Of a DNA stretch of 64,000 bases, positions 43,101 to 50,523 are shown one piece after another. How positions within the stretch are numbered: position 1 is the first letter of the stretch; every line of letters starts with the position of its first letter. The notes under the pieces were generated by a model, which was not told the DNA's origin, made no database searches, and saw only the letters and a program-made list of their open reading frames with translations. Both the position numbers and the translations under genes were made by a program. This DNA is from Symsagittifera roscoffensis (lineage: Eukaryota > Xenacoelomorpha > Acoela > Convolutidae): contig NC_087066.1 in assembly GCF_963678635.1 (NCBI RefSeq), positions 642,201 to 706,200 of the forward strand, read 5' to 3'.

Positions 43101-43938
43101 TCGAAACAGAAGTTATTCAAACAACCGAAACCAGAATTACCCGAACAATCGATCAAGAAATAACTCATATAATAGATCAAACTATAACAGACCAAACAAT
43201 AGTTACCAAAACAGATCGCGAAATAATTCACAAAATCGACACCCAAGTTATAATAATCGTTATAGAAATTATTCCCAATCACCACACCGGAATAATAATC
43301 ACTACAATAACTCTAATAATCGTCATAGAAGTAGTACACCTAAACATCAAAGACAAATCAATCAAGTACAAGCTAACCCAGAAACAACATCAGACCCCCC
43401 AGGTATTGATGACACAGTAACTGATACGTTACAACTCAATCAAATAAATTGTACATCATCAGATTCAGAAAGTGATACTGAAAACACTCTTGCTATCAAT
43501 ATGATAAAAGTCGAAAATGACTATGAATCTGTCATATATGAACAACCCTTTCCATCACACATATATGAAAATCAATCAGAATTTCTTCAAAATCATTACA
43601 CTACACCCATAAATTCCACACCAACAACGCAAGAAATAAATGCAAAAATTACTACAGAACAACCCAATCAAAATGTCAAAACAAAATGCTTAGATACAAA
43701 CCACATTTACCAAAATATACAAAAAGAACAACCCAAAGAAAAAATTTGGACAATACCATTTCTCTTAGAAAGCCCAAGAAATAAAGAATTTCAACCACCA
43801 GACCTTGAAATAGATTTTTTAATTGATTCAGGAGCAGAATCAAACATAATAAACATTCCCACATGGAATGAAATAAAAACTTTACATCCGAAGCTAACAC
43901 CTCTTGAAACCACCAGTAAACTAGCGACAGCACAATGA
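40141..43938 (+). CDS. Gag-protease polyprotein
   Basis: A 1265-codon frame from the ATG at 40141. Residues ~595-790 form a retrotransposon capsid domain (AAQKWFSVLP, FTQEFSKMF). A zinc knuckle of the form CX2CX4HX4C lies at ~842-855 (CNYCRRYGHSISEC). A long N/R/S/Y-rich repetitive region (~920-1080) follows and could bind RNA. The aspartic protease active site is at ~1229 (LIDSGAES). The N-terminal 590 residues are an unusually long Gag extension, including Q/N-rich segments. A TGA ends the frame within the protease region; the same frame continues open beyond it. Gag and protease are in one frame, with no frameshift between them. Confidence 0.92.
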   Translation: MSSTHTPGEETPDDDEIFPFIVDADTDRGQHIFCQNLLVNLFEPGISPCKTEFPDVKIKRQIIDHYLKDICNITQQYGIYSIEFTSPNHNNTTYTIQTDDLDLEFSKVFLEYIKSIQYHNSQRANSIFTNEVFALIYSYISILENELPLTNVSPTETSKHLRVRHEITLLSSYLNIIKENFTKDDVSQHTKHDLQKILAWFIIDYFTHNIDLIAQARKNFRPQNSNDDTAITEQSDYVWDPEWSHPAFISFPQSISSQAIGTISYIRDYVRVIPLTIDATPLNYNTFLPDTQNNSLNSTVIHNENLNGTRNLTQQDIQTPSHFINEEIVHTTTTQQSISPIRPNLTTPRNTNPSQTQVTLQSTVKPSVAPKYSYMDYQTYKPMTIPSKTRKTFTRNNFADHNYNYTHPSKTNYQPQRNFNQYTKPRNWDNPTAQYNSKNFQPNPPQDRSENYPFFQQNKNKKQTSYQMDYLSSDEDFLQPDIFAPNTQEYRRQGIQKTRTNHRNFSPQSIDAQYQQPIQQQNPINIQSFQPIQQQNPMTTHSYQPSQMQNEIPLPYYLQQHEITRNQLSNFSQMPNAAESLQMTMNPYLMGGSSITSNKPLMVFTGTDPEYSVEDYLNAVTANLILNIGPEPINTPLHQNWIHRRTALIQTTLDGAAQKWFSVLPQEIKSNWKRFTQEFSKMFDSERNKQQQRVLCNEIRRLPNETIKQIAVRIETLVRKAYSLNTHDYKNTKMTEILMMTLTPQLRKIAIKKRASHPSSIREPDLDFRKLVDKLEQAEITMKLEETENLKLQYVNKIETTPTNINNIQESETDLVEKITEILNIYEKNPNFKGKPSFKKWCNYCRRYGHSISECRQKQQDSQNKPQKYKEPNKSFYQYMKKDQNLPNKNVYSNNSSGKPLPNNTSYTRNQSPYNSSYRGRSPERRNTYNSSQNHYNRPNSRNNYSRSNSNTQRFVSRSNSQSRNNYYPNNQSRNSSYNRNRNYSYNRNRSYSNNRNQNYPNNRSRNNSYNRSNYNRPNNSYQNRSRNNSQNRHPSYNNRYRNYSQSPHRNNNHYNNSNNRHRSSTPKHQRQINQVQANPETTSDPPGIDDTVTDTLQLNQINCTSSDSESDTENTLAINMIKVENDYESVIYEQPFPSHIYENQSEFLQNHYTTPINSTPTTQEINAKITTEQPNQNVKTKCLDTNHIYQNIQKEQPKEKIWTIPFLLESPRNKEFQPPDLEIDFLIDSGAESNIINIPTWNEIKTLHPKLTPLETTSKLATAQ

Positions 43939-44970
43939 TCAACATTGATAAACTACGGAAAAATCCAATTATTTCTCCTCCCTACCAGAACAATGGAGCA
44001 AAGCAAACTTCTAAACAAGCCATTTAAACAAATATTCCATATTACTGATATTAAATATAACATCATTGGAATACCATTTATTTCAAAGTATATACCAACA
44101 ATTAACATACTAAATAGTAAAATATTAATCAAAGATAAATATACAAAAACAAAAGAAACATCATTAACATTTTTTCAGCGATTAAATAAACAACCACCAT
44201 TCTTTTCAAAATTTTATCCGATATTTAACCAACAAAGAAAACACCTGAAACCACTATCAGGAAACATCTATAATTTTTCAATAAAACAAGTTCATCAATA
44301 TGATAAAGAACAAAATAGACAAAAATTTTATATGTCAGATTTTGAATTCAAACCTATTCATAAATTTTTCAAAATCACAATCTCTTCAATAAAATATTTG
44401 AAAAATTCGAATTCAGATATTATTTCCTTACATGTTTATAACAACACACCTTACCAAGTAACATTACCTTTAGGACTTTTAGGATATTGTGAAACTAACG
44501 CTACAATATCACCAATACACGAAAAAGCCTATCGCGTAAATAATATACTCCAATTACTAGATATTTGTCAATCTACAATTCTTAATGAAGAATTATCTAT
44601 AAATAATATAATAAGTAACGAAAACAGAAATACGGATTATTTCACAAAAACTCCATATTTCAAACCTACATTCAACATCAGTAACTACACAGAGGACCAA
44701 CAGAAATTTTTAACAATGTTTAATTTCCAACATTCACAAATAACACAAGACGAATTCGAAAAGTTAGCCAAACAGCTAATTCAATATTCATCAGTCTATG
44801 CAACATCAAAATTCGATGTTGGCAAAATCAGTTCATCACTACATCTCCCATTAAAACCAGACGCAGTTTTCAAAAAACAGAGAGCAAGTAAAGTACCAAT
44901 TCACTTACATGATAAAGTAAACAGATTACTCGATATTTTAGAGCAATACAACATTATATCACCTGGTTAA
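43939..44970 (+). pseudogene. Protease end and RT N-terminal linker, cut off by stop and frameshift
   Basis: Open continuation of the gag-protease frame after the TGA at 43936-43938. It encodes the end of the protease region, a ~300-residue linker and the beginning of the RT domain (SKVPIHLHDKVNRLLDIL). It ends at tandem stops at 44968-44973, where the RT reading continues one base out of phase. The corresponding stretch of the older copy (63,344-63,670) has no stop at the TGA site, so I read the TGA as a lesion rather than a readthrough signal. Read-through cannot be excluded. Confidence 0.75.
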
Positions 44971-47900
44971 TAAAGAAGAACAACCAAAAGGCAACACATT
45001 CATCAATCCCGTTATCATTCTAGCTAAAGGAGAATCATTAAAAATCGTTCTCGATGCTAGATACCTCAATTCACTAATAGATGAATCAAAATGTAATTGG
45101 CCCATTGAACCAATACAAGTTATTTTAACAAAAATAAACGGCAAATACTTCACAACCGCCGACATGAATAGTGCATACAATCAAATGCCACTAGATGAAC
45201 AATCACGACGTTTAACACAATTTGTTATCGGAAACCAACAATATGAATTCAACCGCTTATTCTATGGAATATCCATAGGACCAGCAGCATTTTCAGCCTT
45301 TATGAGCAAAATTTTTAGACCACTAATACTCAAGAAAAACGCAATCACCTATCTAGACGATGTTTTTATGCAATCACAAACAAAAGACGAAATGTTCAAA
45401 GTTTTAGAACAATATCACCAAATACTTCAGAACGAAAATCTGAAGGCCGCCCCCGATAAATCACATTTCTTTTTGACAAGAGTTAAATTCTTAGGACATA
45501 ACATAGAAAGAAAAACAATCACTCCACTGAAATCACGCATTGACGCTATTCAAAAACTTCAACCACCAACAAATAAAAAGAAAATCCAAGAGTTCCTTGG
45601 AATGTTAAACTTTTTAAGTAAATATGTTTATAAAATGCAATTATACCTACGACCATTTTACAACATCCTTAGACAACAAAATAATTTTGAATGGAATACA
45701 GAACATCAAACACGATTCGAAGAAATAAAGAAACTTTTAACTGAACAAATTTCAAACACAATTCCAGACCCTGATCAACCATTTTATGCAATGTGCGATG
45801 CTTCGAACTTTGGCATCGGCGCAGCATTATTACAATCACATAATGGTACAAATAAAATGAACCTAATATCAGCAAATTCTCGATTATTCACTCAAGCAGA
45901 GCTACGACTCTCAACTCTAATGAGAGAATGTACAGCCATAATATATACACTTACAGAATATGAATTTCTGATACTTGGATCAAAACATCCCACAGTTTTA
46001 TTCACAGACCACAAACCAATCATCTTTCTTTTTACACAGAAATCTAACCCAAACCACCGAGTTTACAGATTTCAACTAATTCTAATGAAGTTTCCAAACT
46101 TACATATAGTTTGGACTGCAGGAAAAAATCTTGCATTACCAGACACCTTAAGTCGAAATACACCACCTGAATTACTTACACGAAAAACAACAGTTGAAAT
46201 ACCCAAAAACATAAAATTCTACCTTGCAGAAAACGAAACATCACCTCGATTAGAATGCAAATATGCAGTTAAAACTGATATTGAACAGTCACAAATAAAT
46301 AATTTACAACATTTCCCACTTTATTTAGATTGTCAAAATAATCATTATGAAGTTGACCTACTTGGAACATCAACTTTTAAACCAATTCCATATTCTCAAT
46401 GGATAAAAAATAACACCCAACAAAAACGAACAAAACAACACCTACCTAAAAAAGACCATTTTCCACTAATTGAAAAAGAAGATTTAACTGATAAAATAAA
46501 TTTATCAGGACCACAAACAAATGATTCAAAATACACAATAAATCAAGTTTTTGACCTTCACGACCCACTTGATACAATACCCTTATCTCAATTCGAATTT
46601 GAAAACATTTTTCTCCCCCCAACAGATACGATTACAATTTCAACACTGAAACAATATCAAAATCTTGACCCGATAATTCGACAACTGAAATCATGGCACA
46701 AATATAAAACTAAACCTAACAAAGCAGATTCAACCATTCTAGGAAACAAAACACTCCTCCGATATTTTCGCAAGTTTAACAATACAACAATTAACGAAAA
46801 TACAGACCTTTTAGAGTATAACCTGAATGAATCTACAGTTCCCTGTCTCCCTATAAGTATGATTCTTATAGCTTTTAATATTTCACATACACAAAATATT
46901 AAAGGACACTCTGGATCAGAAAAAACATATTCAAATTTTATACAAAATTTTTACTTCCCAAATGCACCAATTTGGATAAAAGTACTATGCAATGATTGTA
47001 TAGTATGTCAGCTAAATAAACCTTACCCAAATCAAAAACAAGTAGCACAAAAACAAGATTTTAAAGGACAAAGTTTATACTTTAATCACCGTATCTCATT
47101 TGATACTAAAGGACCAATTTCACCCTCATCAGAAGGAAACTCCTACATTATGGTAATTGTTGACGCATTTACACATTATGTAGCACTTAACCCAGTACCA
47201 CATTGTAACGCTTATTACGCATACACAACACTCTATGAACACTGGATAGCAAAATTTGGACTACCAGAAATTTTAGTTACAGACAATGGTACAGAATTCA
47301 TAAATAATGAAATAATAACACTATGTCATTTATACAACATTAAACACAAACCACGTACATCTCATGCACCTTGGACAAACGGCTTAGTCGAAGGTATGAA
47401 CCGTTCACTACAAGAATATCTTAGATGTATCATCAACGGAAATGATACAAAATATACCGAATGGTCAGCAGATGTAAAATTATTTCCCTTAGCATATAAT
47501 TCACAAATCACGACAACTTTAGGAATGTCACCATATGAAATGGTTTTCAACCAAAAGCCACGCAAACCAATAATGTTTACAGCAAATTCCCATAAAACCG
47601 CACAAGGTTATTGTCAACCAAATAAAGAATCAATTTGTTATAACCTACCTTTACATACACACGATGAAGATCATTTTCATCACCCACAAATTCTTAAATT
47701 AGCCTCCGGTACACACACCGAATGGATTTTAAATAGAGATAAAAAACACAATGAAATTTATCAAAAAATAACAAAAAAGTTATTACAAAGACAAAACATT
47801 AATGAACAAATCAATTCACGTTTTACACCAGCTTCCGATTTAAAAATTGGAACATTTGTTTTAATACCTAATTTTAATACTCAAAAAGGAATTTCTAAAA

Positions 47901-48364
47901 AATTACAACCCCTCCGAAAAGGACCCTATCAAATAATTGCAAAACCCACAGATGTCACATATAAAATTATCGACTCAAACAAAAAAGAAATCGTTCAACA
48001 TCGAAACAACCTATTACCTTATTACCCAAAAGAATACGCACTCCGCGAATTAACCCAATTATATTCTTTCACAGGATTAAAAATCGTTCAAAATGAACCA
48101 CATCTGAAAAACACAGAACAAAATGATAACCCCACCGAAAATCAAAACACAAAACCAACCGCCACCAAAAACAATACACAAAATCATAAAGAATCTCCAA
48201 AACAAAGAAAAAATAGAAAAATGACAGAACAAATAATACCCCAAGAAGAAATAGACAAATCAGAACATAGAAAGACAACAAGACTCCGAAATCAACCACG
48301 TAAAAACTACAAACTGTTCATCCCCCAATCTAAAATATTAAAGAAAGTAGAATTTAAAAAGTAA
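44966..48364 (+). CDS. Reverse transcriptase, RNase H and integrase
   Basis: A 1132-codon frame carrying most of Pol. The RT has INGKYFTTADMNSAYNQ and the YLDD active site near 45352-45363. RNase H starts around 45,790 (FYAMCDASNFGIGAALL) and has FTDHKPI and a LPDTLSR end. Integrase has an HHCC-type zinc finger (~46,880-47,010, ending CIVCQ) and catalytic D, D and E in SFDTKGP, VTDNGTEF and GLVEGMNRS. A GPY-type module (RKGPYQIIA) lies near 47,920. The tail is charged and N/K-rich. The first in-frame ATG lies inside RT, so an intact protein would have to be made as a fusion with the upstream frame, which is out of phase by one base here. Confidence 0.92.
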   Translation, partial: VNKEEQPKGNTFINPVIILAKGESLKIVLDARYLNSLIDESKCNWPIEPIQVILTKINGKYFTTADMNSAYNQMPLDEQSRRLTQFVIGNQQYEFNRLFYGISIGPAAFSAFMSKIFRPLILKKNAITYLDDVFMQSQTKDEMFKVLEQYHQILQNENLKAAPDKSHFFLTRVKFLGHNIERKTITPLKSRIDAIQKLQPPTNKKKIQEFLGMLNFLSKYVYKMQLYLRPFYNILRQQNNFEWNTEHQTRFEEIKKLLTEQISNTIPDPDQPFYAMCDASNFGIGAALLQSHNGTNKMNLISANSRLFTQAELRLSTLMRECTAIIYTLTEYEFLILGSKHPTVLFTDHKPIIFLFTQKSNPNHRVYRFQLILMKFPNLHIVWTAGKNLALPDTLSRNTPPELLTRKTTVEIPKNIKFYLAENETSPRLECKYAVKTDIEQSQINNLQHFPLYLDCQNNHYEVDLLGTSTFKPIPYSQWIKNNTQQKRTKQHLPKKDHFPLIEKEDLTDKINLSGPQTNDSKYTINQVFDLHDPLDTIPLSQFEFENIFLPPTDTITISTLKQYQNLDPIIRQLKSWHKYKTKPNKADSTILGNKTLLRYFRKFNNTTINENTDLLEYNLNESTVPCLPISMILIAFNISHTQNIKGHSGSEKTYSNFIQNFYFPNAPIWIKVLCNDCIVCQLNKPYPNQKQVAQKQDFKGQSLYFNHRISFDTKGPISPSSEGNSYIMVIVDAFTHYVALNPVPHCNAYYAYTTLYEHWIAKFGLPEILVTDNGTEFINNEIITLCHLYNIKHKPRTSHAPWTNGLVEGMNRSLQEYLRCIINGNDTKYTEWSADVKLFPLAYNSQITTTLGMSPYEMVFNQKPRKPIMFTANSHKTAQGYCQPNKESICYNLPLHTHDEDHFHHPQILKLASGTHTEWILNRDKKHNEIYQKITKKLLQRQNINEQINSRFTPASDLKIGTFVLIPNFNTQKGISKKLQPLRKGPYQIIAKPTDVTYKIIDSNKKEIVQHRNNLLPYYPKEYALRELTQLYSFTGLKIVQNEPHLKNTEQNDNPTENQNTKPTATKNNTQNHKESPKQRKNRKMTEQIIPQEEIDKSEHRKTTRLRNQPRKNYKLFIPQSKILKKVEFKK

Positions 48365-48965
48365 TTTTAAAATTTTATACTTCACAATCTTGAAACCTCC
48401 GTAACATTTTTCATTTCCATTTTTCAAAATAACATGCTCACAAAGTACGCAATAATTCTAGTTCAAAATAGACCAATAGGATTCATCCAATCCGCCACTT
48501 TCTCTAACTCAAACTAAGATCAATTAGACGAATAATCTAGAACTCCAGGCACATCTCTAACTATAACTTTACAACCTCCAGGTCAAAAATAAGCAAACCA
48601 CTCCAACTTGACAGCTAAAATAAATATCACCATAATACCGTACCCCTCCCTTATCTAATAACCCAAAGATCAACAATATTTCCCCAACTCAGACCACGAA
48701 TACCCCCAAAACAAATTTGATAACTTAGCCTAAAGTCACAAAATGAAGATTTTAATTAGCCTAAAGTATAAAAATCTCACCATACCCCGGATCATTTGAC
48801 AAACAAAAATAAAGAAAAAGACGACCTCCCAGTCACCATGAAAATTGCCCCCAACAATTTTTTACAAAACTCAACCCACTTGTCAAAAAACTAATAAATA
48901 ATTCGACCACACTAGAAAATCGCCTCAAACAGCAAAAAATATTCGACCAAGAGATCATTTCTTAA
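48365..48965 (+). other. Gap between pol and the accessory genes
   Basis: About 600 bp, AT-rich, with no long open frame. It probably contains splice acceptor or promoter signals for the downstream genes, but none is convincing by eye. Confidence 0.4.
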
Positions 48966-49196
48966 ATGCTTTTCTCTCAAACAGTCGCTCAAATATTTAT
49001 CAATTTTAAACATTTTTTTTCAATACTTCAAGCCTTTATAATATTTCTTTTTGATATCATTGAATCTTTTCTAATAATCATAATAATTTTTTGTAACATT
49101 TTTTTAATTTTCTACACAATAATTGAACTATTCCTCCAACTTTCCAAAACCCTTGAATATATCCACAGGTACGATTTTAACAACTTGTCTAAATGA
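48966..49196 (+). CDS. Small hydrophobic protein 1
   Basis: A 76-residue ATG-started protein consisting largely of hydrophobic stretches (FFSILQAFIIFLFDII, FLIIIIIFCNIFLIFYTII), so two membrane passes are likely. Its stop overlaps the next ATG as ATGA at 49193-49196. Two consecutive tiny membrane proteins could be viroporin-like or envelope helpers, which is speculation. AT-rich DNA can generate such frames by chance, but the stop-start overlap argues against it. Confidence 0.5.
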   Translation: MLFSQTVAQIFINFKHFFSILQAFIIFLFDIIESFLIIIIIFCNIFLIFYTIIELFLQLSKTLEYIHRYDFNNLSK

Positions 49197-49381
49197 TACG
49201 AACAATTTTCAGTAGAACTGATATTTTTTTATTGTTTGTAATTTTCATAACATTTCTATCATCCCTCATTTTGACAATATGTAAATGTATAAAGAAAGCA
49301 ATCATCACATTTGCCCTAGCAACAATTTTTCTAATTCTTTTTTTAGAAGAATATTATAATAAACATAAACCTTCTCAATAA
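49193..49381 (+). CDS. Small hydrophobic protein 2
   Basis: A 62-residue protein that starts inside the stop codon of the previous one (ATGA). It has two hydrophobic segments (IFLLFVIFITFLSSLILTI and AIITFALATIFLILFL) separated by a basic loop (CKCIKKA). No family recognised. Confidence 0.5.
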   Translation: MIRTIFSRTDIFLLFVIFITFLSSLILTICKCIKKAIITFALATIFLILFLEEYYNKHKPSQ

Positions 49382-49386
49382 AGTAA

Positions 49387-50523
49387 CAATTCAAAAACCC
49401 ATCAAAAATTGCTACCCAACAGTCACAGAATCAGTCTTCACCGACATCATCCCAAGATAATCCAACACCACCTTCAACTACTCAAAATCCTCAAACATCT
49501 ACACGAATTTCTTTTCAAGACAATCCATACACTTTTGAAGAACGGCACGCTCGTTTATCTGAACCACTAGAACCAGTTCAACGACAAGCATCCCTAAGTG
49601 AACCAACATATAATCTTTACCCAACACTACCACAAGAACTAAGTAGAATACGAAACCTTAGTCAAAACCAAAACACAGCAGAAATAAATAGACAAATTAT
49701 ACATCCTCGACGAAATAGAAATTTTCAAACTCCCCGAGTTCATTTTGATATACCTCAATCCCCAACACAAACCACTCCAGAAAACACCACTGGTATCACA
49801 CCAGAAACTCCTACACTTTTTTCACAACGAAGCACTTCAAGTCTACCTTCAGACTACTTAGGTTCAACACCAACATCTGAACAGATACGTGAAAATCCCT
49901 TTAACCCCCCAAACCTAACATCACGACTACCATATTGGACTACAAATTCATTCACACAAGGTGAACCAAATTTAGTCAATGACCCCATAGATATTTCTAC
50001 GGATACAACAACATCCTCATCACTACCAGAAACATTATCACTACCATCAACACCATCAATAAGTCAATTTTCACCACTACCCTTTAACTTAAATTTTCCA
50101 AATAATCTCGACGCCAGATATCGAGAACAATCATCTATAAATATTCCTTTAAGATTAGATTGGAATACATTCACAGCACCTCCACCATTATTTGGACAAC
50201 ATCAAGAAAGTAACCGCCTTCATAACTGGGCACTTAATAGATTACAATATCGCCAAGATATTCACAACGATATCCGTGATCACAATATTCAAATACTCCA
50301 ACAAAACAGTTTACAATTAAAGTTTGAAATCACAGTTAAGTTAAATAATATTACCCAACATCCCTACCCATTAAATCCACCTAACATAACAGCTCAATCA
50401 CTACCACCACCGTTTATAACTACTGAAGTAATATACAAATACGACAGATACACCAAAAACACAATTGGTTACATTACATTTTATAATCCATACTCAGGAT
50501 TATCATACACATGTATATTCTAA
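49387..50523 (+). CDS. 378-codon open frame with no ATG
   Basis: The frame is open from just after a TAA at 49384-49386 to a TAA at 50521-50523 and has no ATG anywhere. The translation is coherent: an S/T/P/Q-rich N-terminal two-thirds (including SEPLEPVQRQASLSEP), then a less repetitive end (FEITVKLNNITQHPYPLN, VIYKYDRYTKNTIGYITF). Such length without stops in DNA this AT-rich strongly suggests coding selection. Its start must come from splicing, frameshifting or a non-AUG codon; a weak acceptor-like CCCAACAG lies at 49415-49422. It overlaps the envelope start by 13 nt in another frame. No family recognised. Confidence 0.7.
   Translation, partial: QFKNPSKIATQQSQNQSSPTSSQDNPTPPSTTQNPQTSTRISFQDNPYTFEERHARLSEPLEPVQRQASLSEPTYNLYPTLPQELSRIRNLSQNQNTAEINRQIIHPRRNRNFQTPRVHFDIPQSPTQTTPENTTGITPETPTLFSQRSTSSLPSDYLGSTPTSEQIRENPFNPPNLTSRLPYWTTNSFTQGEPNLVNDPIDISTDTTTSSSLPETLSLPSTPSISQFSPLPFNLNFPNNLDARYREQSSINIPLRLDWNTFTAPPPLFGQHQESNRLHNWALNRLQYRQDIHNDIRDHNIQILQQNSLQLKFEITVKLNNITQHPYPLNPPNITAQSLPPPFITTEVIYKYDRYTKNTIGYITFYNPYSGLSYTCIF

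Noticed and set aside
42809-43420. 203-codon alternative frame within the repetitive part of gag
   Set aside because: It is a product of the AAY/CGA-type codon repeats in the N/R-rich Gag region; no independent start context or homology.
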